This document shows, in pieces, positions 16,400 to 26,732 of a DNA stretch of 64,000 nt. The DNA is from Symbiobacterium sp040797425 (GTDB lineage: Bacteria; Bacillota; Sulfobacillia; Symbiobacteriales; Symbiobacteriaceae): positions 19,454-83,453 of the forward strand of contig NZ_JBFNEH010000009.1 of NCBI RefSeq assembly GCF_040797425.1, written 5' to 3'. The notes beneath the pieces are model-generated. The model saw nothing but the letters and a program-made list of their open reading frames with translations, had not been told where the DNA came from and did not search any database. A program made the position numbers and the translations under genes. Position 1 is the stretch's first letter. Every line of letters begins with the position of its first letter.

Positions 16400-16851
16400 C
16401 CCCGGCCGACCTGGACGGCGTGATGGAGATCGAGCACCTCTCCTTCCTCACGCCGTGGTCGCGCGCGGCCTTCGCGTCTGAACTGAAACAGCGTTACACG
16501 GTCTATCTGGTGGCCCGGGAGGGCGAGCGGGTGGTGGGGTACGCCGGGATGCACGTGATCTGGGACCAGGCGCACGTCACCAACGTCGCCGTGCATCCGC
16601 AACGCCGCGGACGGGGGATCGGCGAGCGGCTGATGCGGGAGCTGATCCAGATCGCCCACAGCCGCGGCGTGACGCACATGACCCTCGAGGTGCGGGTCAG
16701 CAACACCCCCGCCCAGGAACTCTACCGCAAGCTGGGCTTCGTGACCGCGCCCGGCGCCATCCGCAAGGGCTACTACACCGATACCGGCGAAGACGCCATC
16801 GTGATGTGGAAGGAGCCCCTGATCGAGAACGAGCAGGAGGGAGCGGTTTGA
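16366..16851 (+). CDS. rimI: Ribosomal protein S18 alanine N-acetyltransferase
   Basis: A 161-residue GNAT acetyltransferase, RimI by sequence and by its usual place between tsaB and tsaD. It shows IRPMTPADLDGVMEIE, the acetyl-CoA loop VHPQRRGRGIGERLM, and LEVRVSNTPAQELYRKLGF. The ATG at 16366 overlaps tsaB by 34 bp. The stop overlaps the TTG start of rnhA. Confidence 0.92.
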   Translation: MGSPEITIRPMTPADLDGVMEIEHLSFLTPWSRAAFASELKQRYTVYLVAREGERVVGYAGMHVIWDQAHVTNVAVHPQRRGRGIGERLMRELIQIAHSRGVTHMTLEVRVSNTPAQELYRKLGFVTAPGAIRKGYYTDTGEDAIVMWKEPLIENEQEGAV

Positions 16852-17297
16852 GCTTGCGGGAAGTGATCATCTACACCGACGGCGCCTGCTCCGGCAATCC
16901 CGGTCCCGGCGGATGGGCCGCCGTGCTCCTGTCCGGCCCCCACCGCAAGGAGCTGTCGGGTTTCGACCCGCACACCACCAACAACCGCATGGAGCTGCAA
17001 GCCGCGATCGAGGCCCTGCGGGCGCTGAAGTACCCCTGCAAGGTCAAGCTCTACTCCGACAGCGCCTACCTGATCAACGCCTTCCGCCAGAACTGGCTGG
17101 CGACCTGGCAGCGGAACGGGTGGGTGAACAGCAAGAAGGAGCCGGTGGAGAACCAGGACCTGTGGCAGGCCTTGCTCGAGGCTGCTCGCCCCCACCAGGT
17201 GGAGTGGCTGAAGGTGCAGGGGCACGCCGACAACGTGGAGAACAACCGGTGCGACGAGCTGGCTCGCGCCGCCATCGCCGCCGGCACCAAGGGCTAG
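16848..17297 (+). CDS. rnhA: Ribonuclease HI
   Basis: Degrades the RNA strand of RNA-DNA hybrids. The 149-residue protein has the four catalytic acidic residues in YTDGACSGNPGPGGWA, NNRMELQA, YSDSAYL and NRCDELA, and the basic-loop WQRNGWVNSKKEPVEN of type HI enzymes. The start is TTG 16848 (TTGA overlap with the rimI stop), with AGGAGGGA 4-5 nt upstream. Finding a type HI RNase inside a t6A operon is unusual but the overlaps leave no doubt about co-transcription. Confidence 0.93.
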   Translation: MSLREVIIYTDGACSGNPGPGGWAAVLLSGPHRKELSGFDPHTTNNRMELQAAIEALRALKYPCKVKLYSDSAYLINAFRQNWLATWQRNGWVNSKKEPVENQDLWQALLEAARPHQVEWLKVQGHADNVENNRCDELARAAIAAGTKG

Positions 17298-17316
17298 CGC
17301 TGGAGGAGATGAACCT

Positions 17317-18333
17317 GTGTCGGAAGGGCTGATTCTGGGCATCGAGTCTTCCTGCGACGAGACCGCCGCGGCGGTGGTTGCAGGCGGAAGGCGGGTGCTC
17401 TCCAACATCGTCGCGAGCCAGGTCGACCTCTTTCGGAAGTACGGCGGGGTCGTGCCCGAGATCGCCTCGCGCAAGCACCTGGAACTGATCCTGCCGGTGA
17501 TCCGCGAGGCGGTGGCGACCGCCGGCGTGGGGCTCCACGAACTCGACGCCATCGCCGTCACCCACGGCCCGGGCCTGGTGGGCACCCTGCTGGTGGGGCT
17601 CTCGGCCGCCAAGGCGCTGGCCTTCGGCCTGGACAAGCCCCTGGTCGGCGTGAACCACCTGCAGGGGCACATCTACGCCAACTTCCTGGTGGAGCTGCAG
17701 CCGACCTTTCCGCTGGTCTGCCTGGTGGTCTCGGGCGGTCACACCGATCTGATCTACATGGCGGGCCACGGAGAGATGGAGCTGATGGGGCGCACGCTCG
17801 ACGACGCGGCGGGCGAGGCCTTCGACAAGGTGGCCCGCTCGGTGGGGCTGGGCTACCCTGGCGGTCCCCAGGTGGAGCAGCTGGCCCGGTCCGGTAACCC
17901 CGAGGCGGTGCCGCTGCCCGTCGCCCACACCGACGGGCCCTTCGACTTCTCCTTCTCGGGCCTGAAGACGGCCGTCCTGCAGTACGTGCAGCGCACGGGC
18001 CCGCTCAGCGACCAGCAGCGGGCCGACCTGGCGGCCTCCTTCCAGCGGGCGGTCACCGGCGCGCTGGTGGAGAAGACCCTGAAGGCGGCAGAGGAGAAGG
18101 GCGTCCGCCAGGTGATCCTCGCCGGGGGCGTGGCCGCCAACGGCGCCCTGCGGCAGGCGATGCGGGAGGCCCTGGAGCCCCGCGGCATCGCCCTGAGCTA
18201 CCCGCCGCCTGTCCTGTGCACCGACAACGCCGCCATGATTGCTGCCGCCGGCTACCACCTGTGGCGGGCGGGCGTGCGGCATGACCTCGACCTGAACGCC
18301 GTGCCCGGTCTGGGGCTGGGGCTGGAGGGGTGA
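17317..18333 (+). CDS. tsaD: tRNA N6-adenosine threonylcarbamoyltransferase TsaD
   Basis: Catalytic subunit of t6A synthesis. The 338-residue protein has GIESSCDETAAAVV, the metal-ligand histidines in NHLQGHIYANFL, VVSGGHTDLIYM, DDAAGEAFDKVAR and GGVAANGALR, all diagnostic of the TsaD/Kae1 family. Start GTG 17317 lies 19 bp after rnhA with GGAGGAGA upstream. With tsaE and tsaB in the same operon the whole transfer complex is encoded here; TsaC is not in the window. Confidence 0.96.
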   Translation: MSEGLILGIESSCDETAAAVVAGGRRVLSNIVASQVDLFRKYGGVVPEIASRKHLELILPVIREAVATAGVGLHELDAIAVTHGPGLVGTLLVGLSAAKALAFGLDKPLVGVNHLQGHIYANFLVELQPTFPLVCLVVSGGHTDLIYMAGHGEMELMGRTLDDAAGEAFDKVARSVGLGYPGGPQVEQLARSGNPEAVPLPVAHTDGPFDFSFSGLKTAVLQYVQRTGPLSDQQRADLAASFQRAVTGALVEKTLKAAEEKGVRQVILAGGVAANGALRQAMREALEPRGIALSYPPPVLCTDNAAMIAAAGYHLWRAGVRHDLDLNAVPGLGLGLEG

Positions 18334-18339
18334 CTTGCC

Positions 18340-18852
18340 ATGGGGCGCAGGCTGACCAGGCTGCCTGATTACGGGCCCCTGAATCCGCTGCAGTACTGGT
18401 ACCGGCACGTGAACCCGCTCAGGGTGGTCTGGAACTTCATCTGCATCTACCTGGCCAGGTACTCGCCCTCGCTTACTCTGAAGTGCTGGCTTTACCGGCT
18501 GACGGGGGCGAAGATCGGCCGAAACGTCTCCATCGGCCTGGCCGTGGTGTTCGACATCTTCTACCCGCACCTCATCCAGATCGACGACAACAGCGTTATC
18601 GGCTACAACTCGGTCATCCTGTGCCACGATTTCCGGGTGAGGGAGGCCTTTACCGGTCCCGTGCACATCGGCCGGGACGTGCTGGTGGGGGCCAACTGCA
18701 CCATCCTTCCCGGAGTGCGCATCGGGGACGGAGCGACCGTATCGGCCATGAGCCTGGTGAACCGGGACATCCCGCCGGGCGCCATGGCTGGCGGCGTGCC
18801 GGCACGGGTGCTGCGCACCGCCGAGTCATCGCCTCCCTCCCCTGCGCCATAG
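18340..18852 (+). CDS. Hexapeptide-repeat acyltransferase
   Basis: A 170-residue left-handed beta-helix transferase of the maltose/galactoside O-acetyltransferase type. Hexapeptide turns are visible from IGRNVSIGLAV to VHIGRDVLVGANCTILPGVRIGDGATV, and HDF supplies a likely catalytic histidine. The N-terminal 45 residues contain an amphipathic stretch (VVWNFICIYLARY) that may touch the membrane. The acceptor is unknown; a wall or lipid glycan is possible given the neighbouring PAP2 and mur genes. It starts 6 bp after tsaD. Confidence 0.8.
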   Translation: MGRRLTRLPDYGPLNPLQYWYRHVNPLRVVWNFICIYLARYSPSLTLKCWLYRLTGAKIGRNVSIGLAVVFDIFYPHLIQIDDNSVIGYNSVILCHDFRVREAFTGPVHIGRDVLVGANCTILPGVRIGDGATVSAMSLVNRDIPPGAMAGGVPARVLRTAESSPPSPAP

Positions 18853-18873
18853 AATATTAGGACAGGTGAAAGG

Positions 18874-19782
18874 GTGGGTGCCGTGTCGGGCGTGGAAATC
18901 CTGCGGGCCATCCAGACGCTTCAGTCGCCCTTGCTGGATCAGGTCTTCGGCCTCATCACCAATCTGCACCACGAGATTGTCTACGTCCTGGTACTCCCGC
19001 TCCTCTACTGGCTCTACGACAAGCGGTTTGGCCGGTACATGTTCTCGGTATTTTTCATTGGTTTTTGGACGAATGCTTTCCTTAAGTATGTGTTCCGCAC
19101 GCCCCGCCCCGATCCGAATCAGGTGCGGGTCATCCTCGCCGAGACGGGCGGAGGGTACTCCTTCCCCAGCGGCCACTCACAGACGCCGCTGGTGTTCTGG
19201 GGGGCCATTGCCCACCATCTGCGGCGCCGCTGGTTTACCTGGGTCGTCGCCGTCGCGGTCTTCCTGATCGGGTTCTCCCGCCTCTACATCGGCGTGCACT
19301 GGCCGGTGGACGTGCTGGGAGGCTGGGCCATCGGCCTCGCGGTGCTTTATCTGATGGTCCGCACCGAACCGTTCTGGACCGGCGAGCGGCAGTCGCCTGG
19401 CCTGCGCCTCCTGCTGGCCTTCCTGCTGCCGGGGGCCGCGCTGGGACTGCTGGCCCTGGTGGGCGAGGTCGACGAGATCTCCTGGCTCATCGTGGGCGCG
19501 TATGGTGGCCTGCTGTTCGGTTCGGCGCTGGAAGAGGTCTGGGTCGGCTTCGACCCGCGGCGGGGAAGCCCGGTGCAGCACGTGCTGAAAATGGTGGTGG
19601 GGCTTGCCCTGGTGCTGGCGGTGAAGGAGGGCCTGAAGCTGGTCCTGCCCGACACCGGCCCCGGCGACCTGGTGCGCTACTGGCTGGTGGCGGTCACCGC
19701 CACGCTGGTCGCCCCGTGGATCTTTGACCGGTTGATTACCCGCCGGCCGGCCATCCCAGCAGGACGGGCGCCGGGCGCCTGA
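18874..19782 (+). CDS. PAP2-family membrane phosphatase
   Basis: A 302-residue membrane protein with all three lipid phosphatase motifs: KYVFRTPRP (motif 1), SFPSGHS (motif 2) and SRLYIGVHWPVD (motif 3), spread across the first 150 residues among membrane helices. The second half holds four or so further hydrophobic helices. Likely substrates are undecaprenyl diphosphate or phosphatidic acid derivatives; location beside murC favours a wall-lipid role but does not prove it. The start may be GTG 18874 or GTG 18883; AGGTGAAAGGG precedes both. Confidence 0.88.
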   Translation: MGAVSGVEILRAIQTLQSPLLDQVFGLITNLHHEIVYVLVLPLLYWLYDKRFGRYMFSVFFIGFWTNAFLKYVFRTPRPDPNQVRVILAETGGGYSFPSGHSQTPLVFWGAIAHHLRRRWFTWVVAVAVFLIGFSRLYIGVHWPVDVLGGWAIGLAVLYLMVRTEPFWTGERQSPGLRLLLAFLLPGAALGLLALVGEVDEISWLIVGAYGGLLFGSALEEVWVGFDPRRGSPVQHVLKMVVGLALVLAVKEGLKLVLPDTGPGDLVRYWLVAVTATLVAPWIFDRLITRRPAIPAGRAPGA

Positions 19783-19837
19783 TGGTACTCTGGAAGAGCG
19801 AAGCGGCAAACCTGTTCCCATCAAGGGGGAAGCCTGG

Positions 19838-21241
19838 GTGTTGAAGGCCCGTAAGGTGCATTTCATCGGAGTCGGCGGCTACGGCATGAGTGCGCTGGCC
19901 ATGGTGCTCACGCAGCAGGGATATCAGGTCTCAGGGTCGGATGTTGCGGCATCTGACCGGACCCGCCGCCTGGAGCAGGCGGGAGTCGAAGTTCACACCG
20001 GCGCGCATGATGCCGCCTACATCAACGGGGCAGACGTGGTCGTCTACTCCACCCAGGTGCCGCCCGACAACCCCGAACTGGCGGCTGCCCGCGCCCGGGG
20101 CCTCAGGGTGATGCACCGCTCCGAGGTGCTGGCCGAGTTCGTGAACGGGAAGTCCATCGCCGTGGCCGGAACGCACGGCAAGACCACGACCTCCAGCATG
20201 ATTGCCTTCCTCCTGGAGCGGGGCGGCCTGGATCCGACGGTCATCCTGGGTGGAGAGGTGGAGGCGATCGGCGGGACGGGAAGGGCCGGCTTGGGCCCAT
20301 GGGTGGTGGCTGAGGCTGATGAGTCTGACCGGTCCTTCCTGCGCTACCGCCCGGAGGTGGCGGTGGTCACCAACGTGGAGCCCGAGCACCTCGAGTTCTG
20401 GGAGGGCTCGTTTGACTGCATCAAAGCGGGCTTCCGCCAGTTCCTGCACCAGGTGCAGCCGGGCGGTCTGGCCGTCCTCTGTGGCGACGACCCGACGCTC
20501 CTTGCGCTCGGGCAGGAGCTGCAGTCGACGCCGGGCGCGGCACGGGTGGTCTTCTATGGTACGGGGCCGGAGGCCGCCTGGCAGGCCCGCAATATCCACC
20601 CCTGCGAACGAGGTATTGCGTACGAATGCTACCGGGACGGCCAGTTCCTGGGCGAGGTCCGCCTGCCGATCCCGGGGCGGCACAACGCCCTCAACTCCCT
20701 CGGGGCGCTGGCCGCGGGGGCCCACGCCGGCCTCTCCTTCGACCAGATGAAGGAGACCCTCCTCTCCTTCGGCAACGCCAAGCGGCGCTTCCAGGTGTGG
20801 GCGGAGGTGGACGGCATCCGGGTGGTGGACGATTACGCCCACCACCCCACCGAGATCCGGGCGACCCTGGCCGCGGCGCGGGAGCGGCAGGGCGGGCGGG
20901 TGATCGCCGTCTTCCAGCCGCAGCGCTACTCCCGGACGCACTGGCTGATGGACCAGTTCGCCACCGCCTTCCAGGACGCGGACGTGCTCGTGCTCACCCG
21001 CATCTACAGCCCTCCGGGCGAGCAGCCGATTCCGGGCGTCACGGCGGAGCGACTGGCCGAGCGTATCGAGGCCAACACCGGACGGCCGGTCACGCTGCTT
21101 TCCGATCCCCGGGAGATCCTGGCCTACCTGCTCCGGGAGGTGCGCCCCGGCGACACGGTGATCACAATGGGCGCCGGAGACATCTGGAAGGTGGCGCGGG
21201 ATCTGGCGGAGGAGCTGAAATCGCGGGCACCTTCTGCGTAG
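19838..21241 (+). CDS. murC: UDP-N-acetylmuramate--L-alanine ligase
   Basis: Adds L-alanine to UDP-MurNAc, the first amino acid of the peptidoglycan stem. The 467-residue protein has the N-terminal HFIGVGGYGMSALA nucleotide loop, the ATP loop AGTHGKTTTSSMI, EADESDRSF and DDYAHHPTEI of MurC. The start is TTG 19838 preceded by CAAGGGGGAAG. It is the only stem-peptide ligase here; murA lies 3 kb away. A long terminator hairpin follows. Confidence 0.96.
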   Translation: MLKARKVHFIGVGGYGMSALAMVLTQQGYQVSGSDVAASDRTRRLEQAGVEVHTGAHDAAYINGADVVVYSTQVPPDNPELAAARARGLRVMHRSEVLAEFVNGKSIAVAGTHGKTTTSSMIAFLLERGGLDPTVILGGEVEAIGGTGRAGLGPWVVAEADESDRSFLRYRPEVAVVTNVEPEHLEFWEGSFDCIKAGFRQFLHQVQPGGLAVLCGDDPTLLALGQELQSTPGAARVVFYGTGPEAAWQARNIHPCERGIAYECYRDGQFLGEVRLPIPGRHNALNSLGALAAGAHAGLSFDQMKETLLSFGNAKRRFQVWAEVDGIRVVDDYAHHPTEIRATLAAARERQGGRVIAVFQPQRYSRTHWLMDQFATAFQDADVLVLTRIYSPPGEQPIPGVTAERLAERIEANTGRPVTLLSDPREILAYLLREVRPGDTVITMGAGDIWKVARDLAEELKSRAPSA

Positions 21242-21279
21242 CCGGAGCTCCGGCGGACCGGACAATCCCCGCACGCACG

Positions 21280-21325
21280 GAGCCCCCGGACCAGGGAGGC
21301 GTTGCCTCCCGGGCCGGGGGCTTCT
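21280..21325. terminator. Terminator between convergent murC and udg
   Basis: AGCCCCCGG and CCGGGGGCT enclose an inner GGGAGGC/GCCTCCC stem; CTTCTTC follows. It could serve both convergent genes. Confidence 0.7.
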
Positions 21326-21359
21326 TCAGGCCCTTGCCGGTATGTCTGCCCGGGGCAGA

Positions 21360-21989
21360 CTAGGCGTAGGGGGAGTAGTGGTTGGGGTCCACCAGCTCCC
21401 GGTACTTGGCGATGACCATCTTCATGTCGTGCCACACGTCCCGCTTCTTGCTCGGGTCGCGCAGCAGCGCGGCAGGGTGGTAGGTGGGCATGAACCAGAT
21501 ATCCTCCCGCACGATCCACTGCCCCCGCATGCGGGTGATGCGCGCCTGCGGGTCGATAACCCCCTGCAGGGCCGTCGCCCCCAGCAGCACGATGATCTTC
21601 GGCTTCACCAGCCGGATCTGCGCCCGCAGGAACGGCCAGCACGCCTGCCGTTCCGCCGGCTCGGGGATGCGGTTGCCCGGCGGCCGGCACTTCACCACAT
21701 TGGCGATGTAGCAGTTGCGGTGCCGGTCGAAGCCCGACACCTCCAGGATCTTGTCCAGGAGCTGCCCCGCCTTGCCCACGAAGGGGCGGCCGAGCCGGTC
21801 CTCGTCGGCCCCGGGGCCCTCGCCGATGCACATGAGTGCCGTCGGCCAGACCCCCTCGCCGAAGACCACCTGCTGGCACCCGGCGCGGAGGCCGCAGCGG
21901 TTGCAGCCCCTGGCGATCTCGGCCAGGGTGTCCATGTCGGGTACCAGGTCGAGCGCTGTGGGTTCGCCTGTGTAGATCATCTTCGCCAC
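21360..21989 (-). CDS. udg: Uracil-DNA glycosylase, family 4 (iron-sulfur)
   Basis: Removes uracil from DNA, typical of thermophiles. The 209-residue protein has the 4Fe-4S cysteines in CNRCGLRAGC and later in VVKCRPPGNR and ACWPFL, the active-site GEGPGADEDRLGRPFVGKAG, and the terminal YHPAALLRDPSK motif. Initiation could be at GTG 21989 or ATG 21980; neither has an ideal ribosome binding site. It is convergent with murC, and a small frame lies upstream. Confidence 0.93.
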   Translation of the reverse strand: MAKMIYTGEPTALDLVPDMDTLAEIARGCNRCGLRAGCQQVVFGEGVWPTALMCIGEGPGADEDRLGRPFVGKAGQLLDKILEVSGFDRHRNCYIANVVKCRPPGNRIPEPAERQACWPFLRAQIRLVKPKIIVLLGATALQGVIDPQARITRMRGQWIVREDIWFMPTYHPAALLRDPSKKRDVWHDMKMVIAKYRELVDPNHYSPYA

Positions 21990-22100
21990 CTTCGCCAGGG
22001 TATTTCCCCCTTCTCATTCGGTGGCGGCAGGGCTGATCCCTGCGGTAGAGCGTGGAAGCGCCCCCGGCGGATTGCACCGGAGGCGCCTCGGACCCGGGCG

Positions 22101-22259
22101 TCACGCCCCGTCGCGGCGGACTGCCCCCGCCTGCTCGTACATGAGCTGGAGCAGGTGGCGAGGCTGCTCTTCCACGTCGCGCAGGGGTTCGACGTCGGTG
22201 AACGGTTTGGACCGGTGTGCGGGGGCAGCCTGGGTGTCCTGACGTTCGACTTCTGCCAT
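22101..22259 (-). CDS. Possible 52-residue small protein upstream of udg
   Basis: A short frame MAEVERQDTQAAPAHRSKPF... ending YEQAGAVRRDGA. The ATG (complement of 22257-22259) has GAGGTG 9 nt upstream, a well-placed Shine-Dalgarno. A GC hairpin lies between its stop and udg. No family is recognised and it could be chance; the ribosome binding site is the main support. Confidence 0.35.
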   Translation of the reverse strand: MAEVERQDTQAAPAHRSKPFTDVEPLRDVEEQPRHLLQLMYEQAGAVRRDGA

Positions 22260-22329
22260 CGTTTCCATCACCTCATCGGATAGCCTTTTCCTGTGCCGTC
22301 GGACGCATGCAATCGCCGCCGGGCGGCGG

Positions 22330-22358
22330 TTGCCGTGGATTATGCGCTATGGTATAAT
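22330..22358 (+). promoter_or_regulatory. Sigma-A promoter of guaB
   Basis: TTGCCG (22330-22335), a 17-bp spacer, and a perfect TATAAT (22353-22358), about 42 bp before the guaB ATG. Confidence 0.8.
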
Positions 22359-22399
22359 GCTTCAAATTCCGAGCGAGATGCTCAGTCGGAGGTCGGATC

Positions 22400-23860
<1,461 letters not shown>

Positions 23861-23892
23861 TGCGGGGGCTCCCCAGAGAAGCCGGATACCAG

Positions 23893-23928
23893 AAAAAAGG
23901 GCCCGGGCGTTGTACCAGGGCCCCTTTT
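23893..23928 (+). terminator. Intrinsic terminator after guaB
   Basis: AAAAGGGCCC and GGGCCCCTTTT form the stem around a 13-nt loop, ending in TTTTC. Confidence 0.8.
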
Positions 23929-24063
23929 CATGGATTGCTGGCAGTCCGCACCCCTTGCTGGACGGGTAATCACCTTTCTGATAAAGTGGCTAAGGTATGA
24001 CCTGTCTCAGGTCCTGTCGGCGCATACTAGACTTGACCCTTTATGTACAAGGGGAGACGGATT

Positions 24064-25335
24064 TTGACAGCTAAGTTCATCGTCCGCGGCGGCAACCGGC
24101 TCTCCGGAACCGTGTCCATCGGGGGCGCCAAGAACAGCGCGCTGCCAATCCTCACCGCCACAGCGCTGGCCGTCGAGGGCGAGTCCATCCTGGAAAATGT
24201 ACCTGATAACTCGGATATACAACACCTCTGCGAAATCCTGCGCGCGCTGGGCTGCCAGGTGGAGCGGGTGGCCGAGACCACGGTGCGCGTGAACGCCCGG
24301 AACCTGGAGAACCACGTTGCACCCTACCATATTGCGCGGCGGCTCCGGGGTTCGACCTACGTGATGGGCCTCCTGCTGGCGCGCCTGGGCAGGGGCGAGG
24401 TGGCCTGCCCCGGCGGCTGCGAGATCGGCGCGCGCCCGGTGGACTTCCATCTGAAAGGATTCAAGGCCCTCGGGGCCGAAGTGGTGGTAGAACATGGGGC
24501 CATGGTGGCACAGCGGGTGAACCTGCGGGGCGGCCGCTTCTACGTGGACCGGTCCAGCGTGGGCACCACGGTGAACATGATCATCACCGCCTCGCTCGCA
24601 CCCGGGGTGACCATACTGGAAAACGCAGCCTGCGAGCCCGAGATCGTCGACCTGGCCAACTTCATCAACGCCATGGGCGGCCGGGTGCGGGGGGCGGGCA
24701 CCAACACGGTGCGCATCGAGGGGGTCGACCGCCTGCGGGGCGTGCGGCACGAGGTGATTCCCGACCGCATCGAGGCCGGCACCTACATGATCATGACCGC
24801 CGCCGCCGGCGGCGACGTCCGCATCGAGAACGTGATTCCCGAGCACCTGGGCACGGTCATCGCCAAGCTGAAGGAGGCGGGCCAGGAGGTCGAGGTGCAG
24901 GGCGACAGCGTGCGGGTGCGGTCCCGCCCCATCCGCGCGGTGGACGTGGAGACGCAGGTCTACCCGGGCTTCCCCACCGATCTGCAGTCGCCCTGGGTCG
25001 CCCTGATGGGGCTGGCCGACGGGATCTCCGTGGTGCAGGAGACCATCTTCGAGAACCGCTTCGGCTTCACCAACGAGCTGATCCGGATGGGTGCCAACAT
25101 CAAGGTGGACCGGAACACCGGCATCATCCGCGGCGTTGAGCGGTACACCGGCGCCCCGGTGGAGGCGCGCGACATCCGGGGCGGGGCGGCCCTGGTCACC
25201 GCAGCCCTGGCGGCCGAGGGGGTCACCGAGGTCGCCGGCGTGCGGTACATCGACCGGGGCTACACCCGCATGGAGGAGAAGCTCGCCGCCCTCGGCGCGG
25301 ACGTGAAGCGGGTGACGGTCGAGGAGGGCCCCTGA
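24064..25335 (+). CDS. murA: UDP-N-acetylglucosamine 1-carboxyvinyltransferase
   Basis: First committed step of peptidoglycan synthesis, joining enolpyruvate to UDP-GlcNAc. The 423-residue protein has GGAKNSALPIL with the Lys-Asn pair, the active-site cysteine in CPGGCEIGARPVD, and SSVGTTVNMI. The fosfomycin-target cysteine is retained. The TTG at 24064 is chosen because AAGGGGA lies 7 nt upstream; an ATG at 24043 would add residues not seen in the family. The SEDS gene follows within 16 bp. Confidence 0.95.
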   Translation: MTAKFIVRGGNRLSGTVSIGGAKNSALPILTATALAVEGESILENVPDNSDIQHLCEILRALGCQVERVAETTVRVNARNLENHVAPYHIARRLRGSTYVMGLLLARLGRGEVACPGGCEIGARPVDFHLKGFKALGAEVVVEHGAMVAQRVNLRGGRFYVDRSSVGTTVNMIITASLAPGVTILENAACEPEIVDLANFINAMGGRVRGAGTNTVRIEGVDRLRGVRHEVIPDRIEAGTYMIMTAAAGGDVRIENVIPEHLGTVIAKLKEAGQEVEVQGDSVRVRSRPIRAVDVETQVYPGFPTDLQSPWVALMGLADGISVVQETIFENRFGFTNELIRMGANIKVDRNTGIIRGVERYTGAPVEARDIRGGAALVTAALAAEGVTEVAGVRYIDRGYTRMEEKLAALGADVKRVTVEEGP

Positions 25336-25351
25336 GAGGGAGGGGAGCCTG

Positions 25352-26566
25352 GTGGCACGAGCCCTTCGGTCTGCTGGAGGGAGACCCGCGCAGCCGCCGG
25401 CGGCGCGGGGTCAGGCGGCGCGCCGACAGGCGGGGCGCACCGCCCCCGGACGGGGAGCGCCGGTCCTGCTTCCCGGTGCACCGGACGGTCTGCTGATCGC
25501 CGCAGTGCTCGGGCTGGTCAGCTTCGGCATGGTGATGATCTACAGCGTCACCATCCACCAGGGCACCTCTACCGAGGTGGTGCGCAAGATGGCCATCCAG
25601 TTCGGCGGCGGCGCCGTGGGCCTCCTGGCGGGCATGCTGGTCCCGCTTTCGTGGTGGCGGAAGCTGACGGTGCCGCTGCTGGTGGGGTCCATCGCGGCCC
25701 TGGGCTCCCTGCTGGTTCCGGGCAACCCGCTGGCCGTCAGCGGCCTGGGCGCCACCCGCTGGCTGGGCGTCGGCCCGCTCACCGTGCAGCCTTCCGAGTT
25801 TGCCAAGCTGGCCTTCATCCTGTTTGGCGCGGCCTTCCTGGACCGGTGGGGTGCGCGGCTCGGGCTGGAACGCCTGGCCACGTATTTGGGCGTGCTGGGA
25901 GTGATGGCCGGCCTGATCTACCAGGAACCGGACCTGGGTACTGCCCTGGTGCTGGGCGGCGTCGCACTCTGTCTGCTGTGGGTGGCGCGGGTGCACTGGA
26001 TCAAGATCGCCGCCGTTGTGGCGCTGGCCGGCTGCGCCGTCTACTTTCTGGCCTCGAACAAGGAGCACCAGAAGGAGCGGCTCGACGCGTGGTGGAACCC
26101 GTGGGTCTACGAGGACACCAGCGGCCACCAGGTCATCCAGTCCTGGACGGCCATGGCCCGGGGCGGAATCTGGGGCGTCGGGCTCGGGGAGTCGCTGCAG
26201 AAGCTGGACGACCGCCTGCCCGAAGCCGAGACCGACTTCATCTTCTCCATCGTGGTGGAGGAGTTGGGCCTGGTGGGCGGCGCCGTGGTGATCCTGCTCT
26301 TCGTGCTGTTTACCTGGCGGGGATTCACCATCGCCCTCGGGGCGCCCGACCGCTACACGATGCTGCTGGCCGCGGGCGTTACCTCATGGGTGGGCGGCCA
26401 GGCCTTCCTGAACCTGGGCGTGGTCACCGGTACCCTGCCCAACACCGGCATCCCGTTGCCCTTCCTCTCCTCCGGCGGCTCCTCACTGCTCGCCCTGATG
26501 ACCGGGGTGGGCATCCTGCTCTCCGTCAGCCGCCTGTGCAACTCGCCGAATGCGGTGCGTTCGTAA
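25352..26566 (+). CDS. SEDS-family peptidoglycan glycosyltransferase (FtsW/SpoVE/RodA type)
   Basis: A 404-residue polytopic membrane protein with the SEDS signatures: VQPSEFAKLAFI, QEPDLGTALVL with the catalytic Asp, and the C-terminal GIPLPFLSSGGSSLLA. A basic, Ala/Arg-rich cytosolic tail of about 45 residues precedes the first membrane helix. It polymerises lipid II in partnership with a class B PBP. Whether it serves division, elongation or spore cortex cannot be decided from sequence; the GTG start 16 bp after murA suggests joint expression. A strong terminator follows. Confidence 0.9.
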   Translation: MARALRSAGGRPAQPPAARGQAARRQAGRTAPGRGAPVLLPGAPDGLLIAAVLGLVSFGMVMIYSVTIHQGTSTEVVRKMAIQFGGGAVGLLAGMLVPLSWWRKLTVPLLVGSIAALGSLLVPGNPLAVSGLGATRWLGVGPLTVQPSEFAKLAFILFGAAFLDRWGARLGLERLATYLGVLGVMAGLIYQEPDLGTALVLGGVALCLLWVARVHWIKIAAVVALAGCAVYFLASNKEHQKERLDAWWNPWVYEDTSGHQVIQSWTAMARGGIWGVGLGESLQKLDDRLPEAETDFIFSIVVEELGLVGGAVVILLFVLFTWRGFTIALGAPDRYTMLLAAGVTSWVGGQAFLNLGVVTGTLPNTGIPLPFLSSGGSSLLALMTGVGILLSVSRLCNSPNAVRS

Positions 26567-26576
26567 CGCAAATGGC

Positions 26577-26605
26577 GCCCCCTGCGCTTGCAGGGGGCTT
26601 TTTTT
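26577..26605 (+). terminator. Intrinsic terminator after SEDS gene
   Basis: Perfect GCCCCCTGC/GCAGGGGGC stem with a 4-nt loop and seven T. Confidence 0.9.
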
Positions 26606-26732
26606 GTGCCCGGGGTGCCCCCGGGTCCACCGCCTCCCCCTCACCCGAGTCCGCAGGAGGCGTTGCCAGAGTCATGTCCGTGAACGCCGCCTGATTCACC
26701 CCGCTATTCAATCTCTGTGATAACGAGCAAAT

